Made by a program: the position numbers and the translations under genes
Shown here: positions 45,054 through 56,579 of the stretch, in pieces
Numbering within the stretch: position 1 is the first letter of the stretch
Layout: the number at the start of each line of letters is the position of its first letter
DNA from: Chlorophyllum brunneum
Taxonomy: Eukaryota > Basidiomycota > Agaricomycetes > Agaricales > Agaricaceae
Length of the DNA: 64,000 nt
NCBI GenBank assembly: GCA_963576785.1
Contig: OY756142.1
Coordinates: 372,001-436,000, forward strand
Direction: 5' to 3'
The notes under the pieces: generated by a model
Told to the model about the DNA's origin: nothing
Databases searched by the model: none
The model's input: the letters and a program-made list of their open reading frames with translations, nothing else

Positions 45054-47681
45054 ACATACGCAGGAGATGCAGAGGACCGCCGGTCTCTTTGAGGGAGCAC
45101 GAGAATTCGTGGTGAGCGACGCAAGCTTTTACAATGTTCGTACAACGGACGACTGTAAGTTCAGTTTGACTCGTCCAATCTCCTGTTGATTCAACACAAA
45201 ACCATTTATGGGAAAGCTCATACAATCGAGGGCGCGGAATTCGACTCTTCCAAACGCTACCCACCTCCCCAGTGCCACCCTGGAACACGCAAGAGCATCA
45301 TCGAACGAATGCGATCCTGGCTACGTAACCCATGTCGTACCAAAAGGATGCTGTGGCTCGTCGGTTCTGCCGGAGTGGGCAAGTCCGCAATAATGCAGAC
45401 CCTCGCTGAGCTCGAAGCCGAATCCCTGCTTCTTGTCACACTCTTCTTCTCTGCTCCCAATGGGCGCAACGATCCTACGAAAGTCATCATCACTCTTGCC
45501 TACCGAATTGCCGTCCGTAAAGGACCTGTGCCGAGAGGCAGGTACGCTTTCTTGGGAAACGTGACAAGTCACGAGATTAGAATAGGTAGCTCCCAGCGAG
45601 ACCATGTAGGCTCCCTCGTCCACCTCATTCGCGTTCGACTAGACAGAAATCCCCTAGACGACTTTCAGTTATTTCACCCACCCACCTCAACCCTCCTCCC
45701 TCAATGTCATACCACACAGTCAAGAAGATCACACCAAACCAACAAACCGCGCAGTGACACTCGAAGAGACGCTCTTTGGGGCAACCCGTCTACGTCCTCT
45801 CCTCGGGCTCACACCCTGGCCAATATCGAAATCTCTCCCTCTTTGAGATTCCGATCCACCACTCCCAAAGACTTTGGGGGGTTTGCTTAAACATTAACTA
45901 CGAGACGATACGATACAAATGATAGATTATGCTCCATTAAGTGTCACCCTATCCCAAGAAATGTCTCCCATACCGCGATTTCATTCGAGGAAAGATGGCA
46001 AATGATCCCAAGCTTCCTGGAAAGTCGATCACTGCCCAGTTTAAAGAACTCATCGTTGAGCCATTCGCGCAGAAACGCGTCTACCGGGAGGGTCCTCCGC
46101 TACTGATGATACTCGATGGTCTTGATGAATGCAAGGGTGCACGAGAGCAATGTACGATCCTTGGACTCATATCGTTCTTCACTATCACCTATCCTACTGC
46201 TCCTCTTCTCTGGATTGTCGCCAGTCGGCCAGAAGCTCACATTACGAGGTTCCTTTCGCGTTCCAAAGTGGCATCGAGCTATGGCAAGGAAGAAGTTGCC
46301 GTGGATTCCACTGAAGCCTGCCAGGACGTCGAGCGTTTTCTTCGTGCTGGACTCGGGAGGATTCGAGAGGCATATCCAGTCGTGGCCCTCTATCCTCGGT
46401 GGCCAATCGAGAGCGATTTCACAAAGGTTGCTGCGGCCAGCCTGGGACACTTTGCTTATGCGTCTACCGTAATACGCTTCGTTGAAGATCCAATACAGCG
46501 AAAACCAATAAGCCAATTCGCAAAGGTTCTGGATGTGATTGACAAGGTATCTTGTGCGGATGGTCAAGTGATGGCTCAGCTGGATGCACTCTATGAATGC
46601 ATACTCTCCCAGGTCCCTGCTGGTACACTGTCTGACACCAAGGAGATCCTGTCTGACAGAATGCATGCGAAATCCTCCTCTCCCGATCCGTTTGCCATTA
46701 CCTGCAACTGGTTAGGGCTGACCCCCGACATTGGCTATAGTGCACTTGAGTGGCTCCATTCAGTCCTCAACGTCCCACCACCCGACAAAGCTGAAGAGAA
46801 AGCAATTACGTTTCATCATAAGTCGTTCGAAGATTACCTTCGCAACAGTGGGAAATCGGGCATGTTTTCCTGGCCTGAGGAAAAAGAGCAAACCATACAG
46901 CGGGGATTGAGGATTCTGGAGGATGTGCCCAGATGTAAGTCCACTTATTTAACCTGTGAGATTCCCACCGAGAAGTCGCCGAATAGACGAGTCATTTGGT
47001 TCAAGTCCAGCAACCCGCATTGTTCTTAGCTGGCCAGAACGCAAATTATCAGCAACGATCCGGTACATGCTTTACGACGAGGCATCGGTGGGCGTAGACT
47101 ACCTTTCGCTGAAGTCATTGGACGGCTTCTCACTCCCTGATGTTGTCCACGCTCTGGAGGTGATAGACCCATACCGTATGAGTGAGGATTTGTTGAGAGT
47201 TTGTTTCGTGAGTGCACCCCACACTCCCCCTCTTCTGTCAAGTCCACTTATACAGTCACTGGTAATACAGGATGACAATTCTCCAGTCATGCTTCTACTC
47301 AGAGAACACAGAGTCCTTCAAGACGTACCAGTCAGAATGCTCGACCTAGACCATATCCGACGGTATGGCCGTTATGGTCATCCTCGAGTGGGTAGAACTT
47401 GACTTGGTTGATGTAAGACCACTCATAGAAATTCATTATAGTGTCCTCATGAAAGAACGAGATGCAGAGATGCAAGGGTGGAGTGCCCTCCTGTATGCTG
47501 CTTTGACAATCAACAAAAAGAGCACATCCTTTTGGAACTGGAGCAGGAAAAGGTATGGTCGCCAAATGAACTTGTCACAAATTTTTATGGAAACCAGTAT
47601 CGTTATGTATGGTTGCAGCTCAGAAATATCATGCTTGATGGTAACAAAGGATGGACACATTACATGGGCTACAAGTCTTGA
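45054..47681 (+). pseudogene. NACHT gene copy E, multiply broken
   Basis: The start codon aligned with copies A, B and D reads ACG. The first acceptor (CAG in D) reads CAT. After Walker A (GSAGVGKSA) a 444-bp foreign segment interrupts the NACHT domain at 45517-45960. Then 45962-46933 continues open through LLMILDGLDECKG, VASRPEAHITRFL and ITFHHKSFEDYLRN. The next acceptor is mutated, with a usable AG six bases downstream. SLPDVVHALEVIDPY and LLREHRV follow, a frameshift (VGRT, stop at 47403), and the C-terminal exon 47465-47681 with NELVTNFYGNQYRY and WLQLRNIMLDG. Not translatable as one protein. Confidence 0.85.
45517..45960. other. 444-bp insertion inside NACHT copy E
   Basis: Absent from copies A, B and D at the aligned position. 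It begins GTAAAG and ends CCCAAGAA, so it could be partly spliced, but removal at those sites would shift the frame by one. No terminal repeats or target duplication are seen. A minor frame (TLEETLFGATRLRPLLGLTP) looks coding-like, but I do not recognise it. Confidence 0.65.
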
Positions 47682-47789
47682 CCCATTGTGAAGTGTAGTC
47701 CTGACCTCTTAAATGTCAGTCTGCATGTGTACATACTAATAGCTCAATAACTGACCCCTATTCTTATGGTACAGACCAACATGGACATA

Positions 47790-48560
47790 TGATGGTCAAA
47801 TGAAAATATTCACAAATATACACTGGACAAACACACTCAAAACTCGGGGTTCACATCATCATGGAAATTGCAAGACTCCTTCCCAATCACAATACCCTCA
47901 CATAGCCTCAAATTTCTTGTCTCCTCCCTCTCCATACCTTCACACCTCCCACAATTGCATCTTGTCTTCACTCTCACACCCATCATGTCATCTCTCAAAT
48001 GCCATTTCCTACCAATACCCTTACTAGATTCATGCAACATGAATTCATCATCATTGAGTAGAGCATTGTCCCTATCAGGCTCTCCTACAAGAAATAGGTG
48101 AGCTAAAGCACATTCAGGTGTGATAGATTTTGTGGACTTGGGATAGAGCAGTTGTTCAAGGAGGTCAAAGGCGCTGTTGACATCTGCAATGTGTTGTTTA
48201 GTGGAGAAGAGAGAGTAGAAGAGTTGTAAGAAGTGTATTGACATTGATGTTGATAGTCAGGTTTGAGGTTTGTTGATAATGTAGGTGAGGATGATGATGA
48301 TGGATGGTGCATCTTTTTGCTTTCCTCCTGCAAGTATGCTGGGGTATTGAAGGGATAGTAGCATAAATCTGGTTCCTATGGTTTGTAAATAGCTGGATTT
48401 TGCTTCATAATGAATCCCTACTATGAAATACCTTTACCTAGCATGGGTGGTACATCTAAGAAACAGTTGGGCTTGAAACCTGTCAGGCACAATGTATAGG
48501 CATAAGATTTACAGAAAATATGCTGTTAAGGGCTGCTGTTTCCTTTATATATGCCTGAAG
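47790..48560 (-). pseudogene. CDC7 relic E (C-terminal part, antisense, CpG-depleted)
   Basis: On the minus strand: SLFSTKQHIADVNSAFDLLE, STKSITPECALAHLFLVGEP, GRKWHLRDD and GKESCNFHDDVNPEF, matching the CDC7 tail, and further left the QNPD/PPVLGE region (48396-48470). Almost every CpG of the native gene is TG or CA here. Tail-to-tail with NACHT copy E. Confidence 0.85.
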
Positions 48561-49018
48561 TAATATATTTGTAGTTTGCTTACTGCATTTGGGCAAGACC
48601 TCAGGTACATACAGGCCTCTCATCCCCACATATGCAAACCTGGATATACCAGAATCATTGTCAGGGTAGCTGGTCTTCAGTCAATTGTAAACCTTTGACA
48701 CCAATTAGGTGGCAGTGGCAAAAGCTTTGGCATACACCTTTTTGATTCCAGCCTTCGAAGTACAACAGAACCCAATCTTGCCTATACATTGGGCATGCAT
48801 GCTGTTGTCATAGTAATAATAGCATGGGTATAGTCCCAGTGATACTAGTACCAAATGCTCTACGGACAATGCATAGTAGTTTAGCTATGACTTTCTTTAG
48901 TATTACTCAATTACTATCCCTCAACCAGTAGGTTTTTCCCAGCTCCTCTCTACTAGTCACCTTTTGTGAGTCCTTTCCATTGCAGCCCATCATTTGGCTC
49001 TAATCAAAAGGTAGGGCA
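48561..49018. other. AT-rich spacer, unassigned
   Basis: About 450 bp, nearly free of CpG. It could be heavily mutated continuation of the CDC7 relic or TE debris. No motif was recognised. Confidence 0.35.
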
Positions 49019-49333
49019 TATTGAGGAAATGACTGTAATGAGTTATTGCTAGGGCAGCAGCAGGAAATACAGTAGAAGAGAATGTAGGGTCTACTCACTG
49101 AGAAAGTACACTTCTATCTGGTAGTGATAGAAAGATAATTTGGATAGACAGATATTAGTTATGAAACAATCTGTGTTAGAGGTGGATAGATCAAAGTCAA
49201 GTAAATCAAGACTTATGTTGTACTGGAGTAGATAAGTGATGATAAAGAAGTTGTTTGCTTGAGCAGGATGCAGAACATGGTCTGCTACATAGAGTTTATA
49301 TACATATAGAGAGCATAGGTGAGTCATACTACA
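49019..49333. repeat. partial LTR, copia family I
   Basis: TATTGAGGAAATGACTG.. matches the first about 315 bp of the 572-bp family I LTR (for example GTAGGGTCTACTCACTGAGA) with many differences. It stops about 20 bp before the gypsy LTR. Confidence 0.75.
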
Positions 49334-49353
49334 ATGGAGTCATATGTATGTAT

Positions 49354-49658
49354 TGTTATGAGCTATAGATAGACAGTACATTCCTATCATGCACCCATTG
49401 TACTCAGTATTCCTATGTATCTGTTTTATTCCCTATTTCATCCCTTATGGCTGTACTCTTTCTAACTTGTTCTACTCATTCCCTATGACTCCCTTACTCT
49501 GTTCCTTTATTATTAGCACTCACCACTAGTATATAAAGTGTAGTAATACTTGATGTATTCCTTACACTTTACCAATCATATCATTTCTTCTTCTTCTCTC
49601 TACTTCCTTGTTTTTATCCAAAGATTTGCAACCTGAGTCCTAGACTAAGGTGATAACA
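49354..49658 (+). repeat. gypsy 5' LTR
   Basis: TGTTATGAGCTATAGATAGA to GGTGATAACA. It contains a TATATAA motif (CTAGTATATAAAGTGTAG, about 49526). TTTGGTAAAGTG follows, a probable primer-binding site. Confidence 0.85.
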
Positions 49659-49839
49659 TTTGGTAAAGTGTCATTTGACTCACCTTGCAGGAGAGGTGCC
49701 ACTATTGGTAGCTAGGCTTGGAATAATAGCCTCCAACCAGAATAATAGTATATAAGCAGCAGTAGCTCATCAAGAACACCAAGAAGGCCAAGAGCTCTGA
49801 AACCAACAGACATCCAGAGATCACCAGTAACCACCAAAT

Positions 49840-50967
49840 CCAAATGATGAATAGAACCAGAAATCCCTAAAGGTCTTAAGCAGCAGAAATCTGATCACAG
49901 CATAGACAAAGACATAGCTCTTTTCAAGACCCTATTCAACACAGATGTTGCTGAGACCCCATCCAACATAGAAGTCACCAAGACCCCATTTGACACAGAA
50001 ATCACCAAAGCTACATCCAATATAGAAGTTACTGAAGCACTATCTGATATAGAAATTGCCAAGACCCACAAGAACAAACACAGTGAACCAGAGACAGAAT
50101 CAGAAATGGCCAATGAAATCAACTTTCCAAAAAACCTAGCCCTGGAACCAGGATACTTCAATGGAGATAGAACCAAGTTTGATGATTGGTAGAGAGCAAT
50201 ATCCTTATAGACACTTTTCAACAAGATTAATGATAACAAACAAAAGATAATCAGAGTATTAGCACAAATGAAAGGAGGACTAGCAGGTCCTTACGCCAAT
50301 ACCAAGTTACAAACAATTCAAAACAAGAAAACACCAGCATTTGATGACTTCACAAAGGAGATGGTAACTATCTTCTCCTTGGGGAATAGGAAAGCAATAG
50401 CAGAAGGGGAGATCAAGTTGTTCAAACAGGGAAAGAGGAACACTGTGGACTTCTTAATAGAGTTCAAAGCATTGAAAACCCAAGTAGGAACGGACAACAC
50501 ACACACCATATTCCTCCTCAAACAACATACCAGAGCAGACATCATCCAAACCATAGTAAGCTATCCATCAGCCTCAATCCCAGACACATACAGCAAATGG
50601 AGAAACATGATCCTTGCAGTAGGATAAGGATATGAAACAGCAGACATTACCTAAGAAGATGTCAGGACAAACACAGGAGTCACATATGAAGGTGGAGGAC
50701 AACCAATGGAGATTGGTAGACAGAGGGCAGACACTAATCAGAATCAAACTGAGATGTTTCAACTGCAACCTATATGGACATATTACTAAATATTGCCACA
50801 AGAAGATGAAGGTCACATATACCAAAATAACGTGCTATAATTGTGACAAACAAGATCATATCTCAAAGAATTGTAAAGTACCAAAGAAAGTGTATATTAG
50901 AGAGGTTACTGAGGAAATTGAGCAAGAAGAAGAGGCAAAGGAGAATTTTGCCAAAGGCTCTGAATAA
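49840..50967 (+). pseudogene. gypsy gag, broken
   Basis: A Glu/Ile/Thr-rich start with repeated SNIEVT/TPFDTEITK units (49920-50050), then the gag core (LALEPGYFNGDRTKFDDW, FKQGKRNTVDFLIEFKALKT), then two zinc knuckles, CFNCNLYGHITKYC and CYNCDKQDHISKNC. Stops at 50190 and 50626 and a frameshift before the knuckles. Confidence 0.75.
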
Positions 50968-51079
50968 GTACAAACCTGTGAGCCAATAAACCTAGAGTTC
51001 CTATTTTACTTCATAATAGATGATATGTGATTCCATAGAAAAAGAACTCGATGTGTAAACTTCTCCTCAATTCAACAAT

Positions 51080-52388
51080 CAAAACAGTGAAAGGACCTAA
51101 ACAAATCACCACACTGGTAGATTCCAGATGCATCCACACATACATAGCACAGAGAATAGTAGAAGAAGAACAAATCACAACCTAACCCCTTGAAACCCTG
51201 ATACAAGTAATAAACACTAATGGAACCGAAAACAAGAAGAGAGAAATAACAGATACAGCACAACTGGTATTAAGCAACAGTAAACATATAGAAGAAATTG
51301 AAGCAATAGTAACACAACTGGAGAGCATAGACCTATATCTTGGGCATGACTGACTAGTCAAACACAACCCGGAAATTGACTGGACAAATAACATAATACA
51401 CTTCAACAGATGCCCAAAAGATTGTACCACACACCATAATGATATATGATTCAATGAGAGAATATACACAATCAGGGAACACATAGAAGAAAGGAAAATG
51501 GACCAAACCAATCCAGAAGACCTACTAACATACCTACAACAATATACTACCTGTTCAACAAGAAGAACTTCAACAAACTACCCAAGCACATGATATGGGA
51601 CCACAAAATAAACCTGTCAGAAAGTGCACCACCGGTATTACAGTCCAAAGTCTATCTGATGACAATAATAGAAAAGTAAGAACTATAGAAATTCCTCGAC
51701 AAGAATATTGCCTCAGGACAAATTTGGCTATCACAATCCCCTTATGTGACCCCATGCTTCTTCATACCCAAGAAAGATGGAACCAAGTGACTAGTACAAG
51801 ACTACAAAAAATTAAATGAACATATAATTAAAGACAAAGCACCACTTCCATTGATAAGTAAAGTAATCGATAGACTCAAAGATGCAAAAGTTTTCAATAA
51901 ACTTGACATTATTTGGGGATACAACAATGTCCAGATCAGAGAAGATGATGAATGGAAAGCAGTGTTTGTAACAAACAATGGACTATTCGAACCAATAGTC
52001 ATGTTTTTTGGAATGAGTAACTTGCCAGCAATATTTCAAAGGATGATGAATACAGTCTTCCAAGAGATGCTACATAAAGGAGCAGTCATCAACTATATGG
52101 ATGACTTTGTCATCCCTGGAACTATACAACAGGAACTTGAAGATAGGACGAAATAATTTCTTGATATCACAGTAAAACACCAACTGTAATTCAAAAGATC
52201 AAAATACTTATTTGATATGAAAGAAATACCAATATTAGGATTTGTGGTTGGACAAGGCAGTGTTAAAATAGAGGAGGAAAAGGTGAAAGTAGTAAAAGAA
52301 TGGCCAACACCCAAATCCCTGAAAAATGTCGAGAAATTCCTAGGATTTGCAAACTTCTACTGACAATTCATATATGACTTCAGCAATA
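51080..52388 (+). pseudogene. gypsy protease and reverse transcriptase, broken
   Basis: Protease-like LVDSRCIHTYIAQRIVEEE (Gly after DS replaced by Arg), then RT: VFNKLDIIWGYNNVQIRED, MFFGMSNLPAIFQRMMNTVF, INYMDDFVIPG, and the connection FLGFANFY. Several in-frame stops. It runs to the copia insertion. Confidence 0.8.
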
Positions 52389-52393
52389 TAGCA

Positions 52394-52965
52394 TGTTGAG
52401 GAAATGACTGTAACAAGTTGTTTGCTGGGGGCAGCAGTAAATGCAGTGGAAGAGAACATAGGGTCTACTCACTAAGATAATAAACTTTTATCTGATACCT
52501 ATAGAAAGGTAATTTGGATAGACAGATATTAGTTATGAAGTAGTCAGTGTTAGAGGTAGACAGGTCAAAGTCGAGGAGATCAAGACTAATATTGTACTCA
52601 AGAAGATAAGCGATGATGAAGAAGTTGTTCAATTGAACAAGATACAGAACTAGGTATGCTACATGGGGTTTATATATATGTTAGAGCATAGATGAGTCAT
52701 ACTACATAAAATACTAGGAATACATAGAATGTTCCTTATGACTCCCATTAACTGCGGCATAATACTTGTGGAGTACTGCAGAACATATTATATTAGTCAT
52801 TGGTACTATGTAGAATAATCTATCAAGTACTTATGACTCTCATTGTATGCAGAGCAACTCATTGGAAGTTACTATGGATTGAAGTTACTGGAAAGTAACA
52901 GATCAGTCTATTATTATCATAATAACCTTATAGTCTATTTCTAGAATATGTCCGAAACTTCAACA
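52394..52965 (-). repeat. copia I 3' LTR
   Basis: TGTTGAGGAAATGACTG to CGAAACTTCAACA on the plus strand, with short inverted ends TGTTGA/TCAACA. About 572 bp. Confidence 0.9.
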
Positions 52966-53244
52966 CTCCTTCTTGCTCTGTATTGATGTAAAGTTTTAAT
53001 CACCCAAATGTCAAGCCAAGGTAAGGTTGGAATAGATTGAATTTAATTTTGTTTAAATTTTTTGTGAGAATATTGGCAGGATTTTCTGTACCTTTCACAG
53101 AGAATATTTCAATCTTTCCTTTTCCTACCAAATCACAAATATAATGGTATTTGATGTCAACATGTTTTGATCATTTTTTTGTTACTAGATTTTTGGCCCA
53201 AAATACTGAGCCCTCATTATCACTGAAGAAGTCTAGACAAGTTG

Positions 53245-54430
53245 TTAACTGCAATCTGACAAAGCCATATATTTGGCTTTAGTGGAAGATAATGCTACAG
53301 TTTTCTGTTTTCTACTTAACCAAGCAATAGTGCCACTGGCTAATAAACAGAAATATCTAGTTACAGATTTATGACTAATTGGATCACTAGCCCAATCAAA
53401 GTCAGAAAATACATTAAGGCCTTGCATAAAACTTCCATTATAGGTAATTCTATATTTGCAAGTAGCATTAAGATACTTTAGCAAATGTAAGTCTGTATTA
53501 TAGTGCACTTTAGTAGGATTGGTCATATGTTGTAATAACTTGACAGTGGCAAAGGCTATATTGGGCCAACTACCTACCATCAAATATATAACTGATCCTA
53601 CTAACTGTTGATACCTCTTTATGAAGTTAGGTATCACTTGTCCTGTATTGGATTCGAAGATAAATCCATTTGGTAATAGGATTTCTTCCTTTCCAATTAC
53701 TTTAAATCAATCAAGAACTTTTCCTAGATAATCTATTTGGTCTAGGGTAATTGATTGGTTTATAGGTATTCACAAAATTTTCATACCAAGAAACTCTTTG
53801 GTTGGACCAAGGTCTTGGCATTCCCATTTCTTCATAAAAAGTACTCACTTCTCTCGTAGAAGTCTAGAGCCTCTGATTCCAATAAACATTGAGTCATCTA
53901 TATAGACCAGAGCTATAATAAGCTCTTTGGTTTCAGGGTCATAGTAATAATAGACTCCAGCATCTAGTTTGGATTGGACAAATCCTAGGTTAGTTATTGA
54001 CTTAGTTAATTCCTTCCACCATTGTCATCCAGATTGCTTTAGTCCATAAATGGCTCAGTTTAATTTTCAAACCATATTACCATGACCTGTATTGAAACCT
54101 TCTGGAAGTTCTATATAGAGTTCTTCATCCAGTTTTCCATAGAGATAAGCAGTTTTAACATCTAAACTGAGTATCTCCCAATTATTGAGGGCAGCAACTG
54201 CAAATATGAGTCATGTTGTCTCATAATGGACTACTGGTGAAAATAGTTCATCGTAATTGATTCCCTCTATCTAAAAGGATCCTTTTGCTACTAGTTGAGC
54301 ATGGTATCGACTATCTGATTTGGGTATGAAGATCCATCCATTTTTGACAGCTTTTCTTCCAGACAGAAGTTTAGCTAAATCATAAATATGTCTTTTTCTG
54401 AGCAAATTTAACTCTTCTAAGCATACTTTC
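53245..54430 (-). pseudogene. copia I reverse transcriptase and RNase H, broken
   Basis: LDVKTAYLYGKLDEELYIE and VYIDDSMFIG of the RT (54180-53860), then GSVIYLMVGSWPNIAFA, DFDWASDPISHKSVTRYF and TAKYMALSDCS of the copia RNase H (53637-53245). Stops occur between segments. Confidence 0.85.
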
Positions 54431-54432
54431 CA

Positions 54433-55157
54433 CTATTTAGATTTCTCTTCTGATAGTAGTCGATTTAGATCCTTAAAAGAAATAGAAACTAATGGTGATT
54501 CGACTTTTTGAGCATACAGATAATTAATCATCCCTACTCCTCCTTCTCTGCATAAGTCTTCTATTGTAGAAGCTTTGTGCTGAGAACATCTGTCAATTAT
54601 TCCAGGTTTGGAAGCCTCTGATTGAATTTGTCTAACAAGTCTACTTGTAGAACTTGTTAATTTTGATTTAGGAGGTTGGAACATCTCATAGTCCTAGAAT
54701 ATTTTGGTCGGATACTTTGATCTGAGTGACCTTATAGTACAGAAGGACCAGCATCCCAATCATCTTCAACAGGGGTATAGAGTATGAAAGGTTGTACATC
54801 CAGATCATCTCTTTGAAAAGGCAGATAGTTTGGACCTTCAGGGTAATTGGATGGATTAGCATATGATAACCTATTACTGTCATCGTCTTCTGGTATTTGT
54901 GTTTCTCTTGGTGGAAAGAGAATGTTTTGCACAATACTATCCCACTTCTCCTGAACATCTGTATCAATATTCAGTGCTTTTCCCTTTCCTTTATTCTTTT
55001 TAGGCTCAGGGAAAGGAGTTGGAATATGTCCATAAACAGATCTATAAATCCTATCTTCCAGAGAACCTTCAGAAGAAGTTCGGGGTATAGGACTTGGTAG
55101 TCTATCAATAGGTAAACTAGTAGATGGATCTGGAGCATGGAAGACAATTACTTCCAA
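54433..55157 (-). pseudogene. copia I integrase-RT linker
   Basis: Low-complexity linker typical of copia pol, with GSLEDRIYRSVYGHIPTPFP and SFKDLNRLLSEEKSK in two frames, a break near 54720. Confidence 0.6.
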
Positions 55158-55166
55158 AGGTGTGCT

Positions 55167-56566
55167 TCAAGAAGTAGAAGATGATGGTTGGTTTATCCAT
55201 TCTTCTTGCTTCTTCCCAATATATTTAGGGAAGTGTTCTTCACTGAATATGGCTGTTGGAGATATATAGATTACATTTCCATTTAGGTGCCTCATGAAAT
55301 GATAGTTTTTCCTATCAGATGTCCAACCAAGGAAAATCATGAGTTCTGACTTCACTGTCAGTTTATTATCTCTTATCTCTTTTGGGAGAAAGACATAAGC
55401 ACTGCAGCCAAAGACTCTTTCTTTGGAGATGTCTGGAATCTTCTGATTCAACACTTCATAAGGTGTTTTCCACATGAGCTGTGATACCGGTGTTTTATTA
55501 TAGATATGTATTGCATGATCTATAGAAAACTCCCACCAACTATCAGAAATACAAGCATGATGTCTTATGGCTTCTGCTTTATCCATTAAAGTTTGGTTTA
55601 AGCATTCTGCTTGACCATTCTGTTAGTGTATATACAGTGTACTAGTCTCATGTATAATCCCTAATGAGCACAAATGAGATTGTAACTTGTTAGTTGTATA
55701 GTCTCCTCCTCTATCAGTACAGAGATATTTTAATTTAGTCTCATATTGAGTCTGAATTAAGGTAATGAAATTTTTCATTTCTTCTGCTACTTCTGATTTC
55801 TTATGGAGGAAGCAAATCCATCTATGAGAGGAAAAGTTGTCCATTATGGTCATGACCCATTTAAATTTATGGTAGGAAAGAATCGAAAGTTTAACTAAAT
55901 CCAAGTGAATTCTTTTGAATGGATGCTTTGCATATGTAGGGTTTTCTCTAAAGGGTTTCTGGTGCATCTTTCCCTTGGCACAACTGTCACAGACTGGTTT
56001 TTGCTCGGGAATCCACACCGGAGTAAACCCAATCATATTTTTTCCAAAGTGATTGAGGATATGATTAGAGGGGTGTCCTAATCTCGCATGTACTTGTAGC
56101 CAACAATTGGATCCACAGTCATAGCTGCATGTTCTGAATGTACAATTTTGGTATTAACAAAATGTAAAGTAGTGTTATGACTTGCTAAAGGATATGCTTG
56201 AAGAATAGCATTTCTTTCACAATCAACTACTACTAATTCATTGGCATCTGTTCTAACAGTTTTGCCATCTTGGCATAACTGTCCCACTGACATTAGTTGT
56301 TCAGAGGTTCCTTTTAGAAGAAAGACTGGATATATTAATATCTGCATTGGTTGAACACTGTCAGTCTTCCCATTATAGACTCTATACTTAAGCATAACTA
56401 CACCAAGACCAACCACATTAAGGTAGGAACCTTGTGCTCCTACAGTCTTAATCAGGATCAAAACTTCAAGTTCTTTGAAGTTGATAAAGTCTTCCACATA
56501 AGGAGTATAATGACATGATGCCCCTGAGTCTAATAACCATATATTACTATATTCTTCTAGTGGCAT
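55167..56566 (-). pseudogene. copia I protease and integrase
   Basis: Protease WLLDSGASCHYTPYVEDF (56540-56490). Integrase zinc finger region, CDSCAKGKMHQKPFRENP, catalytic core IHLDLVKLSILS..VMTIMDNFS, YLCTDRGGDYTTNKLQSHL, and HHACISDSWWEFSIDHAIHI. One stop at 55621 in the His-Gln-Asn-Gly motif and one near 56040. Integrates element cDNA in active relatives. Confidence 0.85.
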
Positions 56567-56579
56567 TATAATTTGATCA

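Noticed and set aside
45186..45890. Copy E first half as a separate 234-residue gene
   Set aside because: The frame runs from NACHT into the 444-bp foreign insertion; the start codon and first acceptor of the family are mutated.
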